Shown here in pieces: positions 1 through 5,925 of a stretch of 5,925 nt of DNA. Origin of the DNA: an uncultured Clostridia bacterium (lineage in GTDB: Bacteria; Bacillota; Clostridia; Christensenellales; CAG-138). Below the pieces are notes generated by a model. That model saw only the letters and a program-made list of their open reading frames with translations, did not search any database and was not told the DNA's origin. How positions within the stretch are numbered: the first letter of the stretch is position 1; every line of letters starts with the position of its first letter. The stretch spans positions 1 to 5,925 of the forward strand of contig CALGGM010000182.1 in NCBI GenBank assembly GCA_937915925.1, given 5' to 3'. The translations under genes and the position numbers were made by a program.

Positions 1-196
1 TTCTTATCTGTCCCGCTCCCTAACTTTCCGTGAAGAACCTTTCTTTTTGGGAAAGAACATCAAACGCGTCTGTCAGCATTCCCGTTTCAGCCTGTCAAAA
101 AGTCCGGATGTCGGCATCTGCAACGCAGATGAGGTACAGACGTGCGCACGTGCATGCATTTAAATCCGTCAAATTCAGCGACATGTGCATCAACTA
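1..196. other. Intergenic stretch without a convincing gene
   Basis: No recognisable protein or RNA gene is seen. A plus-strand frame is open from base 2 to a TAA at 161-163 (53 codons, no start, five Cys, no recognised motif). It could be the 3' end of a converging gene but is within chance expectation. A 7-bp hairpin with loop AAC lies at 115-131, and overlapping palindromes lie at 141-165. On the minus strand TTGACA (98-93) resembles a -35 box but has no -10 partner at suitable spacing. Confidence 0.5.
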
Positions 197-227
197 AAAC
201 GGAGAGAGCATTTTGCTCTCTCCGTTT
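197..227 (-). terminator. Rho-independent terminator of the surface-protein gene
   Basis: AAACGGAGAGAGCA at 197-210 pairs perfectly with TGCTCTCTCCGTTT at 214-227 around a three-base loop, giving a 14-bp stem. On the minus strand the stem starts 30 bases after the TAA stop and is followed by a short T-rich tail (TTTTAGTT). The plus-strand side is also T-rich (TTTGTTCGTTCTGCTTTT), so it may stop transcription in both directions. Confidence 0.9.
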
Positions 228-256
228 GTTCGTTCTGCTTTTCAGCCGACCGTTGA

Positions 257-3200
257 TTACTGTGCGTTGAACGCTTCCTCGATGACGAAATTGTCCTTTT
301 CGGGATGCTTTCCGTCATACTCGGTCGCCCCGGTGCTCGGGTTGATCGTCGCAACCGTGATGGTCTGTTCCTTCGCATCGAAGGTCAGCACTCTTGCGAA
401 GCCGAGGCCGTTCACATCGTCCGCGGTGTAGTTGTACATCAGCGCGGTGACCTTGCGATCGCCGTAGGTCTTCTCCCACGTCGCAGCACCGTCTGCGCTG
501 CCGCTGAGGATGAGGCGCACATTCTTGTTGCTTGCAACAATGTTCTCCTCAATCAGCTTGCCGAACGCTGTCAGCTCGCCGTTGGCGTCGATGTAGTCAT
601 TCACCAGCAGGATTGTGAGTTCATGGCGCATGGTAATCGCGTCGTTGATGAACTGCAGCCATGCATCCTGACGTTCCTTCTCTTCGTCGGTCTCCGCGAT
701 CTTCTGATAACCGATGCCGACCATCAGCACAGGCTGACCGGCAAGCTCGCGATACCAGACAGAGCCGTCCTTGAAGGCTTCGACCTTGCTGTTCAGATCC
801 GCAGCAAGATACGCGTCGTAGTTCATCTCGTCGCCGTTGACGTCCTTCGCGCCCGCTGTGCCGTAGAACGGGATCGTAACATCCTTCAGCAGGTTCTGCG
901 CCGACGTCCATGCCGCTTCGTTGTCGAACGAATCGACCATATTACCGGACATCGCGATCGCGCTGAGATCGTCTGCATGCGCAACTGCGTATTCCGTGAT
1001 CGCCTTGAATGCGTCGTCATATGCGCCTTCGCCCTTCAGAAGCGTATCGGACAGCCACAGCAATGCGAAGTCGTGCAGCTTTCTGCTGACAATCCGCAGC
1101 GTACCGTTGATGAACGTAATCTCGTAGTTCGAAGTGCTGAACGCCTTTGCGCCGCTCTTTGCCGCGAGCTCTGCGTAGATCGTGTACGCGCCTACATCCT
1201 CACCCGGATCACGGTTCAGCGTGATGAGATCGTCCGGAAGCGTCTCGCCCGCGACAAGGCCCTTCACCGTGTACGTGAATTCCGGATCGGCTTCGCCGTA
1301 GACCTTCATCTGATCGTCGGCGATCACCGTCAGCGGTGCGGGTACAACCGTCAGAGTGTAACCTTCCTTCACCGCGTCCTCGTACGCCGGATGGGTCGCC
1401 TTGATCGAGAACGTCGTCGTACCGGCCATCACGCGGCTCGGCGCAGTGTTCGTCCACGTCGTACCGTCATCGGTGCTGTACCAGATGGTCGAGCCGGATG
1501 CGCTTGCGGTTGCCGTCATCGTGTGCTCCCGACCGTCGTATACGACCGTGATGCTGTTCGAATCAACATCCATCGTTTCGGCGTCGTCGCCCGGGATCGG
1601 CGTGATCGCATTGTCATTCCGCTTCTTGGTCTCGTCTTCGACCTCAGCCGGGACGGTCTTCGCGTCATCGCCGTTCGGATCGACAGCAGTCGCCGTAACA
1701 ACATTCTTCACGCTGCCCGCAACAACGTCGTCCACCGTGACCGTGTGGCTCGCCTCAAAGGTCATGCTTGCACCCGGTGCGAGGCTCGCGATCGTCCACT
1801 CGTCGCCCGTCAGTTCGTCCTTCACAACGACATTCTTCAGCGTGACGTTGCCGTCGTTCGTTGCCGTCACCTTGTAGGTGATCACTTCGTCAAGAACATA
1901 CTTCCCGTCTGCCGGCACAGAAGTCGTTTCTTTCGCCAGCGTCAGAAGTCCATTGACCGTCTCGGTGTCCTCCTCGTCCGTACCCGGCGTGACCGGTACG
2001 ACGGGTTCGTCCGGATCGGGGCTCGTGCCCGTTGCAGTTGCAACGTTCAGAACCTTGCCCGCCAGGACGTCTTCTTCCTTAACGACGTAGCTCGTCGTGA
2101 AGACTTCCTCCGCACCCGGTGCCAGGGACGCGATCGTCCAGGTCTCACCGGTCAGTTCGTCCTTCACCTCGATGTCGGTAACCGTCAGGTTGCCGTCGTT
2201 CTTCACCGTGATCTTGTAGGAGATCGTCTCGCCCAGCTTGTATTTATCGCCTTCTGCCGGAGTCGAGGTCGTGATCTTCTCGATCGTGATGTGACCCTTC
2301 TTCTCTTCCGTCGGTTCGGGATCTTCGCCCGGGACAACCGGTACATCCGGCTGATCCGGATCGGGACTCGTGCCCGTTGCAGTTGCAACGTTCAGAACCT
2401 TGCCCGCCAGGACGTCTTCTTCCTTAACGACGTAGCTCGTCGTGAAGACTTCCTCCGCACCCGGTGCCAGGGACGCGATCGTCCAGGTCTCACCGGTCAG
2501 TTCGTCCTTCACCTCGATGTCGGTAACCGTCAGGTTGCCGTCGTTCTTCACCGTGATCTTGTAGGAGATCGTCTCGCCCAGCTTGTATTTATCGCCTTCT
2601 GCCGGAGTCGAGGTCGTGATCTTCTCGATCGTGATGTGACCCTTCTTCTCTTCCGTCGGTTCGGGATCTTCGCCCGGGACAACCGGTACATCCGGCTGAT
2701 CCGGATCGGGGCTCTTGCCCGTTGCGGTCGCTTCGTTCTTGACGCTGCCCGCAAGCACGTCTGCCTCGGTGACCGTGTAGCTCGCATTGAAGGTCTCGCT
2801 TGCGCCCGGTGCGAGGCTCGTGATCGTCCACTCGTCGCCCGTCAGTTCGTCGGTGACCGTGATATCCGTGATCGTCAGGTTACCGTCGTTCGTCACCGTG
2901 ATCTTGTAGGTGATCGTGTCGCCCAGCTTGTAGCCGTCCGCAGGCGTCGTGCTCGTCGTCGTCTTCGTGATCACAAGGTGACCGTTCTTCGACTCGGTAT
3001 TGATAGTTGCACTTGCCGTCTTCTCAAGATTGCCAACCTTTGCCGTTACCGTGTTGGTGAAGCTTCCGCGGAGCATATCCGCCTCGGTGACCGTGTAAGT
3101 CGCTGTCGTTGTGACTGTCTCGCCTGCAGGCACATTCTCGAATACGCTCTGCGCAAGTGTGACGCCTTCAATCTCAGTCAGCGTAATCGTCTTTGCTTCA

Positions 3201-5898
3201 GCATAGATGTTCGTCGCGGTGACCGTGAATGTAACGGTATCGCCAAGCTTATAGGCCTTATCCGCTGCGCTCTTCGAGACAACCAAGTCATCATCAACTG
3301 TGCCGGGATTGCTCGGATCAGTGCCGTCAGTGACAGTCAGTTTGCCAAACGCCGTTGTAATCTTGTAGTTGTCAGCCTTCGTATTGTCTTTCAGCGTATA
3401 TGTGAATGTATTTTCACTCTCGCCTACCAATGTCTGGCTGCCCGTTACATTGTACGTCGCGCCTTCGCCCGTCGCAAAGCCGTCGCCGCCGACCGTAACC
3501 GTATCGTTCGTCAGCGGATCGCCGTCATACACCTTGCTGTCCGTTGCACTCGTCAGCGTCACCGTACGCTTCTCAATCGTCAATGTACCGGCCTCCGTCG
3601 TGATCGCATAGTTCGACGTCACGTCTTCTTCGCCGTGCATGATCTTGTAGCCCGCCGCGATCGGGTTGTTCCCCGTCGCCGTGTCCGCTACGTTCGTCAC
3701 GCTGCCCGTCGCTTCCGCTACCAGCGTGTCGCCTTCAAACAGCGTGCCGCTCGTGACCGTTACGGTCGTGTTCTGGTGCGCGCCGCCGTCGTATGTCCAT
3801 TCGTCGCTCGCCGCTGTGATCGTGATCGCTGCGCTCGCGTTCGTCATCGTCAACTGACCGTTTACGGTCGTGACCGTGTAGTTGCCAGGCGTGCCCGTCG
3901 TGAACTCGTAGCTCGTTACTACGTTCGTGACCGGGCTCTCGCTCGGGAACGTAATGCTCCCCGTGATCACTGCCGTGATCGCGTCCTCGCCTACCAGTCC
4001 TTCTACGTCGTACTTATCCCAGCTCTGCGCTTCGCCCGTGTATGCGAACGCCTTATCCTGTGCTGTGATCGTCACCGCCTTCGGATTGATCGTCAATGTA
4101 CCGGCCTCCGTCGTGATCGCATAGTTCGACGTCACGTCTTCTTCGCCGTGCATGATCTTGTAGCCCGCCGCGATCGGGTTGTTCCCCGTCGCCGTGTCCG
4201 CTACGTTCGTCACGCTGCCCGTCGCTTCCGCTACCAGCGTGTCGCCTTCAAACAGCGTGCCGCTCGTGACCGTTACGGTCGTGTTCTGGTGCGCGCCGCC
4301 GTCGTATGTCCATTCGTCGCTCGCCGCTGTGATCGTGATCGCTGCGCTCGCGTTCGTCATCGTCAACTGACCGTTTACGGTCGTGACCGTGTAGTTGCCA
4401 GGCGTGCCCGTCGTGAACTCGTAGCTCGTTACTACGTTCGTGACCGGGCTCTCGCTCGGGAACGTAATGCTCCCCGTGATCACTGCCGTGATCGCGTCCT
4501 CGCCTACCAGTCCTTCTACGTCGTACTTATCCCAGCTCTGCGCTTCGCCCGTGTATGCGAACGCCTTATCCTGTGCTGTGATCGTCAGCGGCGCCTTCGT
4601 GATGCTCAGCGTGCCATACGTTGCGCTGACGCTCGCGTACTGTCCCGCGTTCTCCAATACGTACGTGAACGTGTTGTTGTTCTCCGCCGTGTCTGCGACG
4701 TACTTGACGCCCGCGGCCGTTGCCGTGATCGTCAGCTTATCGCCCGACGGCAGTGTGAAGACCTTGCCGTCAGAGCCTTCGTCCGCCGCGACCGTGATCT
4801 CCTGCGTCGTAGTTTCAGTATTGTATACCTCGGTCTCTGCGTCATAGGTCGTGGTCGTAACGCTTTCCGTGTACTTGACCGTGTATACCTCTTCGGTATG
4901 CGTCTGGCCGTCATACGTCCAGCTCTTCGTCGCAGAGGTGATCGTCAGTGCCGGACGCAGCGTATTCGTGAACTGCACCTGCGTGTTGCCGGAAAGTATT
5001 CCGCTCGCCGTGAGGTTTTCTCCGGTTGCGTCGACCATCGCTTCGCCGCCGTTGACCGTATACGACGGGACGTAGCCCGCTGCGCCGATCTCCTCAACGG
5101 AATACGGTGTGCCGGAGTACAAACCCGGGAACGTAATGGATTCTCCGTCCTTCAGAGTGATCGTAAAGGTAATAGACGTCAGTCTTCCATCAAGTTCTTT
5201 TCCCATCAGATAATTGGACATCTGATTCAGGATTGACTGCCTCTGAGCATCCGTCAGAACTGTTACATTCTGCAGAACGAACATATTGAAGCCGCCAACG
5301 TCCGAAAAGTCTGACACCGGCCACTGGATCGTAATTCTGAACGTGAATTCCTGATTCGGATCACCGCCGACGTTCGTCTTGCCGACAGTCAGAGAACCTT
5401 TTCCGTAGTTCGTAATGTCATATCCATCATAGATCGCGTAGTAATTGGCAAGATCTGCCTCGCTGATTACATACGTGACTTCCTGCGTAACGGTTTCGTC
5501 CTCCGACTCGTACACCTCATACTTCGGTACTTCAAAGGAGTACTCCCAGTTGTTGGCTGCCGTGACGGTCTTGGTTTCCACCGTCTCATGGGTTCTGTCA
5601 TTCTTGACCGAGACCGTGATGCTCCCCAGCGCATCGCCGACCCATGTCTTCGTACCGCTGATCTCGATCTTCGGGTTCTTGATCGTCAGCTTGCCCGGTA
5701 CGTAGGTTACATCATAATAGGAAGGATCTCTCGCGATGGCCGACGAAATCACTGCGTTGCTCGGAACAATCTTGTTCTCGTATTCGCCGATCAATGTTTC
5801 CTGTCCGTTCAGTGTAATGCTTGTCAGCGTATCGCCTACCAGCAGTCCCAGAAGGCCCTCGACCGTAACTTTACCCGCAATATCGCTTGCAGACGTAT
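257..5898 (-). CDS. Giant modular surface/secreted repeat protein with C-terminal phosphoesterase-like domain, 5'-truncated
   Basis: The frame is open from the right edge to a TAA at 257-259, giving about 1,886 genuine codons. No start is visible: the earliest plausible initiator, TTG at 5792-5794, lies inside an MBG-like repeat that continues upstream, so signal peptide and N-terminus are missing. Order of modules: partial MBG repeat (to residue 38), CnaB-like (39-132), second CnaB/SpaA-like (133-281), Ig-like/MBG block (282-822), five DUF11/DUF7507-like repeats (834-1393), chitobiase-C-like Ig module (1405-1485), MBG_2 (1486-1570), and a degenerate calcineurin-like phosphoesterase fold (1572-1845). 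The protein is Thr/Val/Asp/Glu-rich, contains no cysteine, and is clearly a beta-rich stalk protein. The C-terminus (EEAFNAQ) carries no LPXTG motif, hydrophobic segment or basic tail. From family knowledge, such proteins act outside the cell as adhesins or in surface display; the ligand is unknown. It appears monocistronic at its 3' end, followed by a terminator 30 bases after the stop. Confidence 0.93.
260..1081 (-). other. Degenerate calcineurin-like phosphoesterase domain (probable pseudoenzyme)
   Basis: Residues 1572-1845 follow the layout of secreted Clostridia calcineurin-like phosphoesterase domains: FALLWLSDT (1576-1584), a helix pair, AIAMSGNMVDSF (1612-1623), IPFYGTAGAKD (1641-1651), WYRELAGQPVLMVGIGYQ (1680-1697), LTILLVNDYID (1726-1736), NVRLILSGSADG (1758-1769) and RVLTFDAKEQTITVATINP (1801-1819). 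In active enzymes of this superfamily, metals are held by D-x-H/Q, GDxxD/N, GNHD/E, a single H and GHxH. Here these positions read SDT, GNMVD, GAKD, N1732 and GSAD. Only D1583 and a few second-shell acids remain. Fold assignment rests on remembered family pattern; loss of catalysis is inferred. It may now serve as a binding tip. Confidence 0.72.
1085..1582 (-). other. Chitobiase-C-like Ig module followed by MBG_2 domain
   Basis: Residues 1405-1485 contain VVYDGREHTMTATAS, then GSTIWYSTDDGTTWTNTAP and FSIKATHPAYEDA. This is the pattern of Ig-like modules related to the chitobiase/beta-hexosaminidase C-terminal domain, in which a 'Y.Sx(D)G' strand precedes a 'P.....G...V..K' strand. Residues 1486-1570 follow the MBG_2 consensus closely: KVYGEADPEFTYTVKGLVAG (1497-1516), a 'L.RDPGEDVGAYTIYAEL' stretch, and NYEITFINGTLRI (1556-1568). 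They join the stalk to the C-terminal phosphoesterase-like domain. Confidence 0.75.
2022..2365. repeat. 344-bp perfect tandem repeat, copy A
   Basis: Identical to 2367-2710 at an offset of 345 (115 codons), with a single differing base at the junction (G2021 / A2366). A further 11 identical bases extend to 2010. The unit runs from a Pro-rich linker through the following DUF11-like module, here the linker of module 3 plus module 4. Confidence 0.95.
2367..2710. repeat. 344-bp perfect tandem repeat, copy B
   Basis: Partner of 2022-2365. It encodes the linker at the end of DUF11-like module 2 plus module 3. Past 2710 the sequence diverges (CTCTTG against CTCGTG), which marks the edge of the duplicated unit. 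Confidence 0.95.
3576..4074. repeat. 499-bp perfect tandem repeat, copy A
   Basis: Every base I compared matches 4089-4587 at a fixed offset of 513 (171 codons). Identity stops abruptly at both ends (A3575 against G4088; C4075 against G4588). The copy encodes the second MBG-like/WTYDG module pair. Synonymous positions are identical as well, so the duplication is recent or has been homogenised. Confidence 0.95.
4089..4587. repeat. 499-bp perfect tandem repeat, copy B
   Basis: Partner of 3576-4074, in the same orientation and reading frame. The 14 bases between the copies (4075-4088) encode the short junction around NPKA and differ from the sequence flanking copy B (4588 onward), which encodes KAPL. 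This copy encodes the first MBG-like/WTYDG pair. Confidence 0.95.
4952..5398 (-). other. CnaB/SpaA-like domain 2 with an inserted helical segment
   Basis: Residues 133-281 begin GSLTVGKTNVGGDPNQEFTF, and continue through a TFTITLKDGESITFPGL strand pair (209-225), YSVEEIGAAGY (231-241) and a final VQFTNT (273-278). This is the layout of SpaA/DUF7601-like prealbumin domains. Candidate isopeptide residues are K139, E234 or E235, and N277. Between the second strand and FTITL sits an extra segment of about 45 residues (about 159-206, including LTDAQRQSILNQMSNYLMGK) that looks helical and is unusual for the fold. Confidence 0.7.
5399..5680 (-). other. CnaB-type (prealbumin-like) domain 1
   Basis: Residues 39-132 show the standard Cna B-type pattern: GTKTW in the first strand (residues 47-51), an SITVSV strand, NNWEYSFEVPKY (81-92), an acidic insertion, TYVISEADL (107-115), and a terminal DITNYG (126-131). 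CnaB domains are stalk or adhesin modules of Gram-positive surface proteins. Many form an intramolecular Lys-Asn isopeptide bond assisted by a Glu. Candidates here are K49, N129 and E112. Bond formation is inferred from position only. Confidence 0.8.
5681..5898 (-). other. Partial MBG-like repeat at the truncated N-terminal end
   Basis: The translation reads KVTVEGLLGLLVGDTLTSI, then a short loop, then VTYVPGKLTI at residues 29-38. This matches the second half of MBG-type repeats, whose usual form is 'GL..GD.L......G' followed by 'Y.VTYV.G.LTI'. The first half lies beyond the contig end. Its presence shows that the protein continues upstream and that the TTG at 5792-5794 is not a real start. 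Confidence 0.7.
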
Positions 5899-5925
5899 AG
5901 ATCGGAAGAGCGTCGTGTAGGGAAA
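5899..5925. other. Illumina TruSeq adapter remnant (non-biological)
   Basis: From 5899 the sequence begins AGATCGGAAGAGCGTCGTG and runs to the window end. All 27 bases match the start of the Illumina universal adapter, the reverse complement of the read 1 primer end. It is not genomic. The reading frame runs through it by chance (SLHDALPI), so those residues must not be counted as protein. Confidence 0.97.

Larger units (their letters stand above)
1616..3295 (-). other. Five tandem DUF11/DUF7507-like repeats
   Basis: Modules at residues 834-936, 938-1051, 1052-1166, 1167-1281 and 1282-1393. The last four share a strong pattern: 'G.(I/L)T(I/L).K', 'YKLG(D/E)TI.YK(I/V)T..NDGN', 'VKDELTG..WTI.SLAPGA', and a closing 'VLAG.V.N.ATA.'. 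This matches DUF11 and its DUF7507 relatives, found in repetitive extracellular stalks. Copies 2-3 end in an acidic Pro-rich linker (SPDPDQPDVPVVPGEDPEPT), and copy 4 has a variant (SPDPDEPVVPVTPGTDEED). Copies 3 and 4 are identical apart from their tails. Copy 1 is the most diverged and differs in codon composition. Confidence 0.8.
3329..4951 (-). other. Ig-like block of alternating WTYDG-type and MBG-type modules
   Basis: Six modules in a row: a diverged WTYDG module (residues 282-400, SWTYDG at 291-296), an MBG-like module (401-484, AQDKAFAYTG), a WTYDG module (485-571, EWTYDGGAH), the same MBG-like/WTYDG pair again (572-740), and a last MBG-type module (741-822, DSKVYDGDPLTNDTVTV ending FGKLTVT). 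Each ends in a strand of the type 'Y.I.T..GTLTI', the usual closing strand of these repeats in Clostridia surface proteins. The role is most likely a rigid stalk. The two MBG-like/WTYDG pairs are nearly identical (see the 499-bp repeats). The first WTYDG module carries a Thr/Glu/Tyr-rich insertion at about 308-335. Confidence 0.75.

Noticed and set aside
66..98. Minus-strand TTGACA as a promoter -35 element
   Set aside because: No TATAAT-like hexamer lies 16-18 bases downstream.
2..163. Plus-strand 53-codon frame entering from the left edge and ending at TAA 161-163
   Set aside because: It has no start inside the window, no recognisable motif, and a length that occurs by chance. A converging gene is possible but not supported.
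3576..4587. Frequent TGATCGTCA/CGATCGT words as operator sites
   Set aside because: They encode the recurring ITI/TIT strand residues of the Ig-like modules and sit in codon register.
3576..4587. CRISPR array or mobile element as explanation of the repeats
   Set aside because: The units are in-frame coding modules of 345 and 513 bp without spacers, terminal inverted repeats or a transposase.
305..5236. Plus-strand open frame of 1,643 codons opposite the large gene
   Set aside because: It mirrors the sense codons exactly and yields an Arg/Cys-rich product with no recognisable domain, whereas the minus strand encodes clear known modules. It results from codon avoidance.
5792..5794. TTG as the start codon of the large gene
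   Set aside because: The MBG-like repeat continues in frame upstream of it to the contig end, so it is an internal leucine codon.

Overview
The window holds one very large, 5'-truncated minus-strand gene for a modular secreted or cell-surface protein, its transcription terminator, and a short stretch beyond it with no convincing gene. The domain set (CnaB/SpaA-type prealbumin folds, MBG-type and WTYDG-type Ig-like repeats, DUF11/DUF7507-like repeats and a calcineurin-like phosphoesterase fold), together with the absence of cysteine, suggests a Gram-positive bacterium, most likely an uncultured gut or rumen Clostridia (Bacillota). That taxonomic guess is inference. The last 27 bases are Illumina adapter, so the right edge is an untrimmed contig end and the true N-terminus of the protein is missing.

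Layout, left to right: 1-196 is intergenic, with small palindromes and one weak 53-codon open frame that runs in from the left edge. 197-227 is a 14-bp perfect hairpin, the terminator of the large gene. 257-5898 is the coding region, read from right to left: end of an MBG-like repeat (5898-5681), two CnaB-like domains (5680-4952), six Ig-like/MBG modules (4951-3329), five DUF11/DUF7507-like modules (3295-1616), a chitobiase-C-like Ig module and an MBG_2 domain (1582-1085), and a C-terminal calcineurin-like phosphoesterase fold (1081-260). 5899-5925 is adapter. Residue numbers in this report count the codon at 5792-5794 as residue 1; this is only a numbering reference, not the start.

Two observations stand out. 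The C-terminal phosphoesterase-like domain keeps the overall layout of its family but has lost nearly all metal-binding residues, so it looks like a pseudoenzyme at the tip of a long repetitive stalk. The stalk also contains two perfect in-frame tandem duplications, 499 bp at a 513-bp period and 344 bp at a 345-bp period. These point to recent repeat expansion or homogenisation, or to an assembly whose copy number cannot be trusted.
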